DNA of 64,000 bases, taken from the NCBI GenBank assembly GCA_964422295.1, contig CAYRAM010000002.1:1-64000 (forward strand). Reading direction: 5' to 3'. The notes under the pieces are model-generated. The model made no database searches. It was not told the DNA's origin and saw nothing but the letters and a program-made list of their open reading frames with translations. Source of the DNA: UBA12191 sp964422295. Its GTDB lineage: Bacteria > Planctomycetota > UBA8108 > UBA1146. Positions 36,329-45,988 of the stretch are shown piece after piece; within the stretch, counting starts at the first letter, position 1; the number at the start of each line of letters is the position of its first letter. The translations under genes were made by a program, and so were the position numbers.

Positions 36329-37438
36329 ATGACTATGTTTCGCTATAGTTTGATTTTGGTCTTTTTGCTGTGTCCAGGAGTTCATGTCTTCGGTCAGGGC
36401 ACCTGTGATATCACTTATTTTCTGACCGTCTCCGAATCGGATGACCTTCTGAGAACAGTGGCAGCATCTTCGATGACGGTCGAAGAGACGGTTTCACTGT
36501 CGATTCCCGGTGCTTTTGAACTGGACGAAGTCAGAGGATTGGCGATCGACCCGGTATCGGGGCTGTACTACATGCTGGGAATCGGAACTTTGCCGCCGAA
36601 TCCGCCTGCGACAGTTCCGATCCTGTTCTACTACGATCCCGTAGGCCTCTTTACCAATCCGGTCGGATCCACCCTGCTCGATTTCAATGACATCGCCTTT
36701 TTGCCCAGTGGAGAGATTCGTGCTATCACCAATGTTCTGTCCAATTCAGAAGTCAATTATTGTGACCTCAATCTGTTGACCGGTGGTCCCACTGATCTGT
36801 GTCAATTTCCCAACGGCGATTGTGGTGAGTCGATCGCCATCAGTGGGGCGGGCCAGTTGTTCCGTGGTACGGGAGGTTGTGCCTTTGGTGCCCGTTTGCA
36901 GATTCCGGATCCCACTGGAGCGGTCGCTTGTGATCTGGACACCACAAACATCGATCAAGTACTGATCGATGAGCCGGTCAGAACGATCACTTGGTGGGAA
37001 CAGGAACAAGGATTTGTATGGGTCATGGGAGACGCCAACAATTCCATCTACTTCCTCGAACTCGATGGCACGGCCACATTGCTCGGAACTGCGGATCATT
37101 CGATCAACGGACTTGCGATCATTACCATCCAGGGGCCGTGTCCACCGGCGGATGACATCTTTATCCGCGGTGATTGCAATCTCGACCTCGGCGTCAATGT
37201 CGCAGATGCGGTGTTCCTCCTCTCAAATCTCTTTGTTCCCCAATCACCACCCCTCGGTTGCCGCGATGCGGGAGATGCCAACGATGATGGAGGAGTCAAC
37301 GTTGCCGATGCGGTATTCCTCTTGTCGAGCCTCTTCGTCCCTAATTCCGCTCCCGTGCCCTTCCCCAACATCACGGATGGTTGTGGTGAAGATCCGACCA
37401 CCGATGGACTGGATTGCCAGACCACCGGCTGCCCCTGA
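36329..37438 (+). CDS. Secreted dockerin-bearing protein
   Basis: 369 aa. Signal peptide FRYSLILVFLLCPGVHVFG. The central region resembles a beta-propeller (ELDEVRGLAIDPVSGLYYML, FNDIAFLPSGEIRAITNVL, VWVMGDANNSIYFLELDG). The C-terminus has two near-identical dockerin F-hands (DLGVNVADAVFLLSNLF, DGGVNVADAVFLLSSLF) and a Cys-containing tail as in the other four dockerin proteins of this window. ATG 36329 preceded by GGGAGAGAG; the frame is open from 36287 through repeat sequence. Confidence 0.8.
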   Translation: MTMFRYSLILVFLLCPGVHVFGQGTCDITYFLTVSESDDLLRTVAASSMTVEETVSLSIPGAFELDEVRGLAIDPVSGLYYMLGIGTLPPNPPATVPILFYYDPVGLFTNPVGSTLLDFNDIAFLPSGEIRAITNVLSNSEVNYCDLNLLTGGPTDLCQFPNGDCGESIAISGAGQLFRGTGGCAFGARLQIPDPTGAVACDLDTTNIDQVLIDEPVRTITWWEQEQGFVWVMGDANNSIYFLELDGTATLLGTADHSINGLAIITIQGPCPPADDIFIRGDCNLDLGVNVADAVFLLSNLFVPQSPPLGCRDAGDANDDGGVNVADAVFLLSSLFVPNSAPVPFPNITDGCGEDPTTDGLDCQTTGCP

Positions 37439-37447
37439 CCGATTGCA

Positions 37448-37485
37448 CCCGATCCGCCCCCTCCTTTTCGAGGAGGCGGATCGGG
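37448..37485 (+). terminator. Hairpin downstream of secreted protein gene
   Basis: CCCGATCCG ... CGGATCGGG with an inner CCTCC/GGAGG stem. Strong hairpin just after the stop but without a T-run, so termination is probable rather than certain. Confidence 0.55.
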
Positions 37486-37555
37486 TGTGAGATCCTCCCT
37501 CTTCTGATACCATTTTTCACGGGTTGCTCGCAGGGAGAACCCAGTGAGGAATGCC

Positions 37556-40500
37556 ATGTCGACATCCGATGAATCCCAAAATCACGGATTTGAATTTCCA
37601 GAGCCGGTGAGTGCTCCCGATTTTCCACAAATAGAGGCGGAAGTGCGTCGGTATTGGGATGAGCATTCGATCTATCAACAATCTCTGAAGTTGCGGGCGG
37701 GCGCGGAGAAGTATGTCTTCTTTGAAGGACCTCCTACGGCAAATGGGATGCCCCATCCGGGTCACGCATTGACCCGTGCGATGAAGGATCTGTTCCCCAG
37801 ATATCAAACGATGCGGGGGCGTTTTTGCGAGCGCAAAGCGGGGTGGGACACCCATGGATTGCCGGTCGAAATTGAAGTCTGCAAAGAGATGGGCATCCAT
37901 TCCAAGGATGAGATTGAAGAGTACGGCATCGAGCCCTTCGTCAGACGGTGCCAAAAATCGGTTTTCCGATACGTGCAGGAATGGGAATCGATGACCCGGA
38001 ACATTGGCTTTTGGGTCGATCTTGAAGATCCCTATGCGACTTACCACAAATCATATGTGGAGAGTGTCTGGTGGGCGCTGAAGCGGCTGTTTGATGCGGG
38101 CCTGCTCTACCAGGGAGAGAAGATTGTCTGGTGGTGGGCACAAGGTGGGACCGGCCTCTCTGCAGGGGAGGTGGGAGAAGGCTATCGCCAGGTGGATGAC
38201 CCCAGTGTTTTCATAAAGTTGCCGGTCATCGACGATGCCGGACAGTCTACCGATGAATCTTTCGTTGCTTGGACGACGACACCATGGACCTTGCCCTCCA
38301 ATCAATTTCTCGCCGTTCATCCGGAGGTGAAGTACTCACGATTACGAGATCAGGAATCCGGAGAAGTCCTGATCATCGCGAAGGATTTGGTGGAGTCCCT
38401 TTCGGCCAAATGGAAGGTGGAGTTTGAGGAGTTGGGGGAGGTCCCCGGTGTCGAACTGGTCGGTCGAAGATACCGACCACCCTTTGATGGGTTCTACAGC
38501 CAATACGGAGAAGTTTCCGCTGAATTGCAATCCGGTGGAACGGAACCGATTCTCTGGCGTGTCGTCGCTGCGGATTTTGTGACCACCGACAGTGGTACAG
38601 GAATCGTGCACCAGGCACCTGCATTTGGAGAAATCGATCACGATGTCCTGCTGTCAGAGAGGGCCCGATTCTCTGACAAGGGGGCGGTCCCTCTGTTGTG
38701 CGCCGTGGAACCCAATGGCTCCTTCAATGAGGCTGCGGGTTCCAGTTACACCGACCGCTGGGTCAAGGACTGCGACAAGGAGATCACCCGGGAGTTGAAA
38801 GAGAAGGGATTGTTGGTTCATCAGGAGATGTACCGTCACGATTATCCCTATTGTCCGAGGGCTCCCAAAGATGCCCTGATTCAGTACCCGCGTCATTCCT
38901 GGTTTATCCGGACGACGGAATTCGTCGATGACATGCTGGCAAACAACAGGGAAATCACTTGGTTACCAGAGCACATTCGTGATGGTCGTTTCGGCAAATA
39001 TCTGGAATCGAATGTCGACTGGACCCTCTCAAGAGAGAGATTCTGGGGGACTCCATTGCCGATCTGGGTTTGCCAGGAATCGGGTCAAATGGAGGCGATC
39101 GAGAGTTTCGATGAGCTGATGGGCAAGCCCGGAGTCTCGGGTCAGGAAGAATTTGAGAAGGCCCGTGAAGCGGATCCCGATCTGGATGAGAACCTGAAAG
39201 TCCATCGACCATACATCGATGAGGTGACCTACGATTCACCCTTTGCAGATGGAGCTCGCATGCAGCGGGTTCAGGATGTGATCGACTGCTGGTTTGATGC
39301 GGGTTGCATGCCATTTGCCCAATGGGGATTCCCCCATCAAGGGACCGACAGATTCGAAGCACAGTTTCCGGCGGATTTCATCAGTGAGGCGATCGATCAA
39401 ACCAGAGGCTGGTTCTACGCCCTCCTTTCCATCTCGACGATTCTCTTTGGTCCGAAGGGAGCTGCCAGGGGTGACGATCGCGTATCTGAAGACTCGTTCA
39501 AGAATTGGCCGCTACCCTTCAAAACTTGCGTCGTTCTCGGGCATCTTCTCGGCGAGGACGGCGCCAAGATGTCAAAGTCCCTCAAAAATTACAAAACTCC
39601 TGAATACATCTTCGAAAATGAAGGTGCCGATGCCATGCGCTGGCTCTTTTATGCAGGACAGGCTCCGTGGACCAGCCTGCGTTTTCAGGAACAAGCGATC
39701 ACAGAAGGTCAAAGAGAGTTCCTCTTGAGACTGTGGAATGTGTACTCCTTTTTTTCCATCTACGCGCGGATCGATGGTTGGGTACCGAGTGGCGACCTGA
39801 CCGCTGAGCCGGGAGAAGATTTGGAACTCTCAGATCTCGATCGTTGGGTTCTCGCCGAACTCAACTCGACCATCGGAAAGGTACGCATTGCTCTCGATGC
39901 CCACGATAACTTGACTGCCGCCACCGCGCTCAACGCATTTGTCGATGGGTTGTCCAATTGGTATGTCCGAAGAGGAAGAGATCGCTATTGGAGTTCGGGT
40001 ATGAACAGCGACAAGGATGCTGCCCAAGCGACCCTCTACCATTGTCTCGTCACCACCAGTTTGCTGGCCGCTCCCTTTGTTCCTTTTGTTACTGAACATT
40101 TGTATGGCGCATTGGTTCGATCTCGGGGAACCGAGTGGCCGCAATCGGTGCACCTGTGTGATTACCCGCAGGTCAATGAACGATTCCACGATGAAGATCT
40201 TTGCCAGAGGATGGCGTTGATTCGCGAAATCGCTTCATTGGGACGTGCTTGTCGATCGCGTGAAAAGTTGCGTGTACGTCAACCGCTGCCTGCGGTGCGA
40301 ATTGTCCTCGCTGATCCTGCATGGGCGCCCGCACTGGAGAAGGATGCGGATCTGATCGCTGAAGAGTTGAATGTAAAGAGCGTCGAGTTTGTGCAAGACG
40401 CTTCGGAATACGTCTCCTATGAAGTGAAGCCGAATTTCAAGGCGATCGGTCCCCGATTCGGGGGCGCTGCACGCCACATCGCCGCTGCGCTGGCTTCTCA

Positions 40501-40951
40501 CTCAGAGCCCGCTGCGATCGTGGAAGCCGCCAATTCGGGAGAAACGGTGGCGTTGACCATCGAAGGTGATCAGACGATCCATTTGGAAGCGTCGGATCTG
40601 GATATTCGCATTCACCAAAAAGAGGGCTGGAGCGCAGCGGAAGCCAAAGGAGTGGTCGTCGTCTTGTCGACGGAGATATCCCCACAACTCCATCGGGAGG
40701 GGCTGGTCAGGGAAGTGACGAGCCATGTTCAGGGAATCCGCAGGGAATTGGATCTTTCATACGTCCAGAGAATTCGCTTATCTGTGGAGACAGTGGGGGA
40801 GTTGGCTCAAGCGGTGGAGGAGCATTCCAATCACCTGAAATCAGAGACCCTCGCAGAAGAGTTGGTTCTTCATGGAGAGAGTACCGGCGAGGTCAGAGAG
40901 TTTGAAATCGAGGGTTGCTCCGTGAAAATTGGCGTTGAACCCATCTCGTGA
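37556..40951 (+). CDS. ileS: Isoleucyl-tRNA synthetase, large (type 2) form
   Basis: Class I synthetase of 1131 aa. HIGH-equivalent in PTANGMPHPGHALTRAMKD, editing domain with WTTTPWTLPSNQFLAV, tRNA/active-site segment WFIRTTEF, and KMSKS in GAKMSKSLKNYKTP. Size and sequence such as WWALKRLFDAGLLYQGEKIV are those of the eukaryote-like type 2 IleRS, the class that includes mupirocin-resistant enzymes, rather than the ~940-aa type 1 with C-terminal zinc finger. Two starts are possible: GTG 37544 and ATG 37556; the ATG follows GTGAGGAATGCC. Mupirocin tolerance is an expectation from class, not shown. Confidence 0.93.
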   Translation: MSTSDESQNHGFEFPEPVSAPDFPQIEAEVRRYWDEHSIYQQSLKLRAGAEKYVFFEGPPTANGMPHPGHALTRAMKDLFPRYQTMRGRFCERKAGWDTHGLPVEIEVCKEMGIHSKDEIEEYGIEPFVRRCQKSVFRYVQEWESMTRNIGFWVDLEDPYATYHKSYVESVWWALKRLFDAGLLYQGEKIVWWWAQGGTGLSAGEVGEGYRQVDDPSVFIKLPVIDDAGQSTDESFVAWTTTPWTLPSNQFLAVHPEVKYSRLRDQESGEVLIIAKDLVESLSAKWKVEFEELGEVPGVELVGRRYRPPFDGFYSQYGEVSAELQSGGTEPILWRVVAADFVTTDSGTGIVHQAPAFGEIDHDVLLSERARFSDKGAVPLLCAVEPNGSFNEAAGSSYTDRWVKDCDKEITRELKEKGLLVHQEMYRHDYPYCPRAPKDALIQYPRHSWFIRTTEFVDDMLANNREITWLPEHIRDGRFGKYLESNVDWTLSRERFWGTPLPIWVCQESGQMEAIESFDELMGKPGVSGQEEFEKAREADPDLDENLKVHRPYIDEVTYDSPFADGARMQRVQDVIDCWFDAGCMPFAQWGFPHQGTDRFEAQFPADFISEAIDQTRGWFYALLSISTILFGPKGAARGDDRVSEDSFKNWPLPFKTCVVLGHLLGEDGAKMSKSLKNYKTPEYIFENEGADAMRWLFYAGQAPWTSLRFQEQAITEGQREFLLRLWNVYSFFSIYARIDGWVPSGDLTAEPGEDLELSDLDRWVLAELNSTIGKVRIALDAHDNLTAATALNAFVDGLSNWYVRRGRDRYWSSGMNSDKDAAQATLYHCLVTTSLLAAPFVPFVTEHLYGALVRSRGTEWPQSVHLCDYPQVNERFHDEDLCQRMALIREIASLGRACRSREKLRVRQPLPAVRIVLADPAWAPALEKDADLIAEELNVKSVEFVQDASEYVSYEVKPNFKAIGPRFGGAARHIAAALASHSEPAAIVEAANSGETVALTIEGDQTIHLEASDLDIRIHQKEGWSAAEAKGVVVVLSTEISPQLHREGLVREVTSHVQGIRRELDLSYVQRIRLSVETVGELAQAVEEHSNHLKSETLAEELVLHGESTGEVREFEIEGCSVKIGVEPIS

Positions 40952-41029
40952 CTGGGTCTGTAAACTTCAATAACGATCGGACTTGACTGCGGGGACAGGG
41001 ACAAGCAGCAAACACGGAAGGAGAGAATC

Positions 41030-41614
41030 GTGGAGTGGTTTTCCAGCTTTGATACTGCGTGTGAGTCTGCCCAGGAGGATTTGCGTCCTGTCCTTGTAAT
41101 TTTGGAGGCGCCTGGCTGACTGGGGTGTAAAAGACTGGATGCCGTGACGTATCCAGACCCTGAATTTCAAAAGGCAACTGCGGCGCTGGTCGCACCGATG
41201 CGCATCAATGTCACCGAAAGACACCCGGATTTCAGTGCTGTGGCAACGATGACAAAAATACCCTACTCCCCCCGGATTCGTTTCTTCAGCAGCGATGGCA
41301 AGAGATTGCTTCGTGAGTGGACGGGCTGGTTGCCCACCAGCGAGTTTATTTCAGAAATGCACATTGCCCGTGCAATTGACCAACATGAACGCAAGGATCC
41401 GCTCGCTGCAGTGCAGGAATTTGGCATGGCATTGTCTGTCGCACCTGAAGGCCCCGCAGTAGCAGAGATTCTCTACCGCAGGGGAATGGCTTCATTCCTC
41501 GGAAACAAATTTGACATGGAGTTGCTGCGCAACGACTGGACCGCGGTCGTTGAAAACCACCCCGGAACACGCTGGGCTCTCTACGCCTCCGTCATCGAAG
41601 ACGTGGATCGATAA
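41030..41614 (+). CDS. Small thioredoxin-fold selenoprotein (ULGC), Sec30
   Basis: 194 aa if TGA 41117-41119 is selenocysteine. GTG start at 41030 after AAGGAGAG. PVLVILEAPG-U-LGCKRLDA aligns with thioredoxin_7/DUF255-type motifs such as FTGSDWCSWCKKLDSEVF of the Cys-form protein at 60352-61359; U replaces the first Cys. Continuation: PDPEFQKATAALVAPMRINV, then KIPYSPRIRFFSSDGKRLLR at the cis-Pro/strand 4 position, and a helical TPR-like tail. No signal peptide, so cytoplasmic. A gene finder would report only the part after the TGA, starting at an internal GTG (41144). Hairpin with G at loop position 2 follows the TGA. Converges on the next gene with 15 bp between. Confidence 0.87.
41135..41156 (+). 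promoter_or_regulatory. bSECIS-like hairpin
   Basis: CTGGATGC-CGTGAC-GTATCCAG: 8-bp stem with one G:U, 6-nt loop with G at position 2, loop starting 23 nt after the TGA. Within the accepted geometry for bacterial SECIS elements. Confidence 0.8.
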
Positions 41615-41629
41615 CTTTCGACACCATCC

Positions 41630-44600
41630 TCAGAGACAATCGGGGAGATCTTCCTGGCACTCCAAATTGTCATCGGTGGGATCTTCTCCGCAATTGAAGG
41701 GGCCGGGATCAGGTGGTGGGGATTGTCCCATGAACAGATATCCCAGCAGATTGATTCCGTCGGATAGATCCAGGGTTCCGTCGTCGTTGTAGTCACAGGC
41801 ATCGAAGCATGCCGGTGGCTGCCCACCACCGAATTGGTAACCGAGGAGGAACAAGACATCGCCCAGGTCCACCTGACCATCCTCGTTGCAAAGGCCCCTT
41901 TTGAATTGGGGTGCATCGGGAGGGGGTGGGGGGGCCTGAATGATTGCTCCGAGGATGGGGAATGGAGATGCCGCTTGGCTCTCCATGAAAACTTCCGCTG
42001 CGACCGGAGCGACATCGGCGACGAAACCGAAGTTGTACATCCACCCCCAGCGAAGGGGATTCGCCACCGATCCAGAATTCTCATCCCAAGTTTGCCAACG
42101 CAAGCCTGTGGCTGTTTGCTGAAACTCCCATGGTGTGTCTGAATAGAAGGGGGATCGAGTCAAAGGCGCATGAAAGATGGGGGAAGTAATCTCAACTCCT
42201 GGATCGAGGGGAATCTCGAATGCTCCGATGGCTGCACCAAAGTTGAGATTGTAGAGGGCATATTCATACTGCCAGGTTCCATTTCCCAAGTCGGTGACCT
42301 TTGAAGCGAGGTACAGATGGCCATCTCCGATGCCCGGCGGTGAAACAGTGACGACTTGTGCGCCTGGCCAGGCATCCTGAACCGGAGAATTGACCGCTTC
42401 CGCAGTCATGTCGATGTTCCAGGTGCCGCCGGGAGAGCCGCTGATGGAGACCGGTTCCCAGGCATGATTGGTGAAGGGATCGACATCCGCCGGTTGGATG
42501 ACGTAGACCTCTGCCAACAATTGGGATCCGGGGTTTTGTTGCGGATCCAGATCCGCATCTTCGACACTGAGGCGCTCCTCGATGGCATTCCATGGACCCG
42601 TATCCTGGGAGATGTAAGAGCCTTCCCAGGTAAATGAACCGGTCCAAGGTTCGATCTCTGATCGGGGACCCATATTGATCTGCGCAGCATTGCCAGAGGC
42701 ACCGTAGGTGTCGGAACACCCGATCCCTGTCTCCTGATTGGTGGGACTGGGTTGACAGCCGAATCCGCAAGCGTCCGCCTGTGCAGAACTCCAGCCATGC
42801 TTCGCCCACGATCCGCCGATCTGAATGATCCTGTCGTCGTCCACACGGAACATATTGAAGATCATCATCGGATGACGGGGGTCTGGATTGGCATACCAGT
42901 GCAAGGGATCGGTACCACCGTTGCAGATCACCGACTCCATTCCAAAACTGGCGATGGACCCCTCCCTGGCGACTTGCACAACATTGTTGGCATTGCCGAT
43001 GATCAAATCCTGACCGGATGCGGGGGTCGAAGTGGTATCAAAGAATCTGAGACATGCGAGTTCCACTTCTCCGACCTGGCCGGCAACTTCATCGGAGATA
43101 CGCAAGATCCACGTTCCGATTTGCAATGGGCCGGTGAAGGCATAGAGATTGCCACTGGAGGGTATCCAGTAACCGCCGTCGTCAAAAATTTGCCCTGGAG
43201 CAGATCCACTCATCCACCAAGTCAGATTCAATCCCGATCCCGCGGCATTTTGCGGCATGTTGTGGAGGACTTGAGTGGCACCGTTGGGTGCGGACAGTTC
43301 GACGATGAGTTGACTGGCATCCGGATGGGAGGTTTGCAGTTGCAATTGCACATCCAGAACACTCTGTGCCGGATCTCCGGAAACAAGGAGGGGGATCTCC
43401 AGCGGTTCTCCGGCATCCGGAATGCTGATGCTTGAAGGAGTTGCACAACTTTCGACCGTAATGGGGCCGAGCACCGCAGTGGACAAGCACTGGGCATAGC
43501 CGGTCTGTCCGCTGAAGAGGGGGGTCACACAAACTTCGATCGTCCCCGGATTGGCTGCGGTGGGCATCGTCTCCGAGACGATATCGCCGGGGAAGAAGGG
43601 CCCGGAGACAGTGGTTTCGGAACCGGGCGCAGAGAAGGTCAAAGCGTCGCACTCTCCCGAAAGTTCAGCGGTGACTTCCACCTCCCAAGAGCCCGGCACG
43701 GAGGTCGCGCTGATGGTGGAGATCACATCAGGTTCATACTCGAGCAAGAGATCACCGGAGCCGAAGTCGTTGCCGCCCCAACCTCCGATTCGGAAGTGCA
43801 GAACTTCTCCCTCGAGGACGGAGAGATCCTCGATCCTGGAATTGTAGGAAGGCATTCCGTTCCCCTGAAGGGTGCAGTTGGACTCGTCCCCGCTGCAGGC
43901 ACGCTGGCTCAAGTCATCACACTCTCCACTGTAGACGACCATATCCGTATCAAAGTCGACGATTTCACAAGTCTTCAGCGAAATGAAACCGGCCCCGGGA
44001 CTGACCCAGCGGAACCAGACATCCGCGACCATTTGGCCGAGGGCATTGCAGCCGGTAATCGAAGAGTAAGGCTCTGGACTGGTGGTGGCACCGGTGGTGG
44101 ACAACCGATTGAGTCCGAGGACTGCGCTGCGGGCGTCGAGACATTCATCATGGTCGATGCCGGGAGGTGGAGGTGGAGGAGGTGGTGAGATGCTGACCTC
44201 AAAGGTGCCGCCTCCCAAATCTTGATCTCCCCAGCCACCGATGCGGATCAACAGGGTTTCACCGACGACGACGGGGATGTCGACCAAAACTGTATTCCAA
44301 GAATTGGTGGTTCCCTGAACAAGGCAGGAGGGCGAATCACCATGGCAGGCGATGGGGGTGAGATTGCCACAAGAACCGGAGTAAACGATGACGTCGGTAT
44401 CAAAATTGACGGTGTCGCAGGTGGTGAGGGTCATCAGTCCTGTTTCGGGGACAACCAGGGAGAACCACACGTCGAAGTAGGCTCCGCCCAAAAAGGTGCC
44501 GGGGCAAGTGTCTACCGGGATCGGATCTGTGCCTGTGGTCGCCTGGGTGGTGTCCACGGCTTGTACACCGGGAACGATACTGATCGCACCGGAGCATTCA

Positions 44601-44698
44601 TCATTGATCGCCTGGGAGAAAAGCGTTGTTGGAACAGTCACTGCGACGACGCAACTGGTCAGAAGCAGGATCCAATAGAGGGACATCAATGGTTTCAC
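41630..44698 (-). CDS. Giant secreted dockerin protein: PPC-like x2, P-domain, shared domain
   Basis: 1022 aa, GTG start after GAGGAGGACTT, signal peptide SLYWILLLTSCVVAVTVPTTL. Two PPC-like domains (DVWFSLVVPETG ... LIRIGGWGDQD; DVWFRWVSPGAG ... FRIGGWGGND) are joined by a polyproline run. A proprotein-convertase P-domain follows (SIPDAGEPLEIPLLVSG, LIVELSAPNGATQVLHN, GTWILRISDEVAGQVGE). Then comes the ~330-aa domain shared with the 14885-18178 protein (PLHWYANPDPRHPMMIFNMF, IGGSWAKHGW, CGFGCQ, IGCSDTYG, GPRSE, WQYEYALYNLN). Ends in a dockerin pair (CNEDGQVDLGDVLFLLGY, CDYNDDGTLDLSDGINLLGY). Extracellular or surface protein; function unknown. Confidence 0.85.
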   Translation of the reverse strand: MKPLMSLYWILLLTSCVVAVTVPTTLFSQAINDECSGAISIVPGVQAVDTTQATTGTDPIPVDTCPGTFLGGAYFDVWFSLVVPETGLMTLTTCDTVNFDTDVIVYSGSCGNLTPIACHGDSPSCLVQGTTNSWNTVLVDIPVVVGETLLIRIGGWGDQDLGGGTFEVSISPPPPPPPPGIDHDECLDARSAVLGLNRLSTTGATTSPEPYSSITGCNALGQMVADVWFRWVSPGAGFISLKTCEIVDFDTDMVVYSGECDDLSQRACSGDESNCTLQGNGMPSYNSRIEDLSVLEGEVLHFRIGGWGGNDFGSGDLLLEYEPDVISTISATSVPGSWEVEVTAELSGECDALTFSAPGSETTVSGPFFPGDIVSETMPTAANPGTIEVCVTPLFSGQTGYAQCLSTAVLGPITVESCATPSSISIPDAGEPLEIPLLVSGDPAQSVLDVQLQLQTSHPDASQLIVELSAPNGATQVLHNMPQNAAGSGLNLTWWMSGSAPGQIFDDGGYWIPSSGNLYAFTGPLQIGTWILRISDEVAGQVGEVELACLRFFDTTSTPASGQDLIIGNANNVVQVAREGSIASFGMESVICNGGTDPLHWYANPDPRHPMMIFNMFRVDDDRIIQIGGSWAKHGWSSAQADACGFGCQPSPTNQETGIGCSDTYGASGNAAQINMGPRSEIEPWTGSFTWEGSYISQDTGPWNAIEERLSVEDADLDPQQNPGSQLLAEVYVIQPADVDPFTNHAWEPVSISGSPGGTWNIDMTAEAVNSPVQDAWPGAQVVTVSPPGIGDGHLYLASKVTDLGNGTWQYEYALYNLNFGAAIGAFEIPLDPGVEITSPIFHAPLTRSPFYSDTPWEFQQTATGLRWQTWDENSGSVANPLRWGWMYNFGFVADVAPVAAEVFMESQAASPFPILGAIIQAPPPPPDAPQFKRGLCNEDGQVDLGDVLFLLGYQFGGGQPPACFDACDYNDDGTLDLSDGINLLGYLFMGQSPPPDPGPFNCGEDPTDDNLECQEDLPDCL

Positions 44699-44810
44699 AA
44701 GTCCTCCTCAAGTTCTTGATTCAGGTATTGTTCGACACGCACCAAGCCGGATGCCATTCTACCCTCTCGTTGCCCCTACTTCGACTAGCGCAATTCTCCG
44801 AGGGAAATCG

Positions 44811-45977
44811 ATGAAGCCAGACAGTTTGACGATACTTGGTGCAGGGATCATCGGCCTGTCGGCGGCGAGGGAAGCCCGTTTGCGTGGACTGGAGGTGAAA
44901 GTCTTCGATTCGCGCCCGTCAGGATCCGGGTGCAGTTATGCGGCGACCGGTGTACTGAAGGCTCCCGAGCATCGGAGATCTCCCTACCTGGATCTGCGTC
45001 ATCGCAGTTGGGAAGAGTGGCCTGGTTTTGCAGAATCGCTGAAACAGGAGAGTGGCGGCATCGATGTCGGCTTCAGGAATTGTGGAGGGCTCGATCTACG
45101 GGATCAGACGACCCGGGATCCCCACCGCGCTGTCGATCAACTCTACGGTTCCGGTGGTGCAGTGAGGATCTTGGATTCGGATGAGCTGACAACTCTGCTT
45201 CCCGCGATGAAGAGAATTCCTCAGGCGGGAGTCTTCATCGAACATCAATCGGTGGTAGAGCCCTCCAGTTTGATGGCAGCAATGGAAAAGTCTTGCACCA
45301 CTCTCGGCGTGGAGATTCACACCGATCAGGGAGAGATCGCTTTGCAGTCGCTGGGGGATGGACTGCGAGTCATCCGCAAAGACGGGGTGGAATTGGCAAA
45401 GGTGTGTGATCGTCACCCCGTAGTGTTGTCGGCGGGGTGGGAGACCTCCGTCCTCGTCGATCCCTTGCGAGAGAGTCCATTGCCCCTGGAGCCCGTGCGG
45501 GGGGAAGCGATTTCACTGAATGTTCCTGCTCCTCCCCACATCGTCACCTTCGATGCACAGTTGAGGAATGTCCCTGACCCGGCGGGGAACCGTAGCCGTT
45601 TCTCTTGGATCCCGGGTCCTCAAGGGGATTCCTGGTTCGGTAACAGTGTGGGTGAGATGGGTGAAGGCCGTGAGCCGTGTCCCCAACCTACAGCGACCGG
45701 TCGTGCACGCTTGGTGGAGGCGGCGGAGTCCTTTTTTGGAGACGGAATCGCCGACAAGATCACCGGTCACTGGGCAGGGCTTCGGCCCAAATCTCTTCGT
45801 CACGGCGGCCCCCTCCTGGGTCCCCTCGATGGGGATCGACGGGTGTGGATCGCCACGGGTCACTACCGCACAGGTTTGCTGATCGGCCCGTTGACCGCCC
45901 GCTGGCTGGTTGAGGATTTGCTGGGTGAGGGTGAAATCCCGGAGGCGTTTTCGATTCCGCAGGCAAAGCGGGATTGA
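44811..45977 (+). CDS. FAD-dependent amino-acid oxidase, ThiO/glycine-oxidase-like
   Basis: 388 aa DAO-family flavoenzyme. N-terminal FAD-binding Rossmann motif LTILGAGIIGLSAAREARLRG, then GSGCSYAATGVLKAPE, VVLSAGWET, and C-terminal HWAGLRPKSLRHGGPLLGPL and WIATGHYRTGLLIGPLTA, characteristic of ThiO. ThiO makes the glycine imine for the thiazole of thiamine; no other thi genes adjoin, so a general amine/amino-acid oxidase remains possible. ATG 44811 follows GAGGGAAATCG; the open frame begins 60 bp earlier. Confidence 0.82.
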   Translation: MKPDSLTILGAGIIGLSAAREARLRGLEVKVFDSRPSGSGCSYAATGVLKAPEHRRSPYLDLRHRSWEEWPGFAESLKQESGGIDVGFRNCGGLDLRDQTTRDPHRAVDQLYGSGGAVRILDSDELTTLLPAMKRIPQAGVFIEHQSVVEPSSLMAAMEKSCTTLGVEIHTDQGEIALQSLGDGLRVIRKDGVELAKVCDRHPVVLSAGWETSVLVDPLRESPLPLEPVRGEAISLNVPAPPHIVTFDAQLRNVPDPAGNRSRFSWIPGPQGDSWFGNSVGEMGEGREPCPQPTATGRARLVEAAESFFGDGIADKITGHWAGLRPKSLRHGGPLLGPLDGDRRVWIATGHYRTGLLIGPLTARWLVEDLLGEGEIPEAFSIPQAKRD

Positions 45978-45988
45978 TCAGGAGGGGG

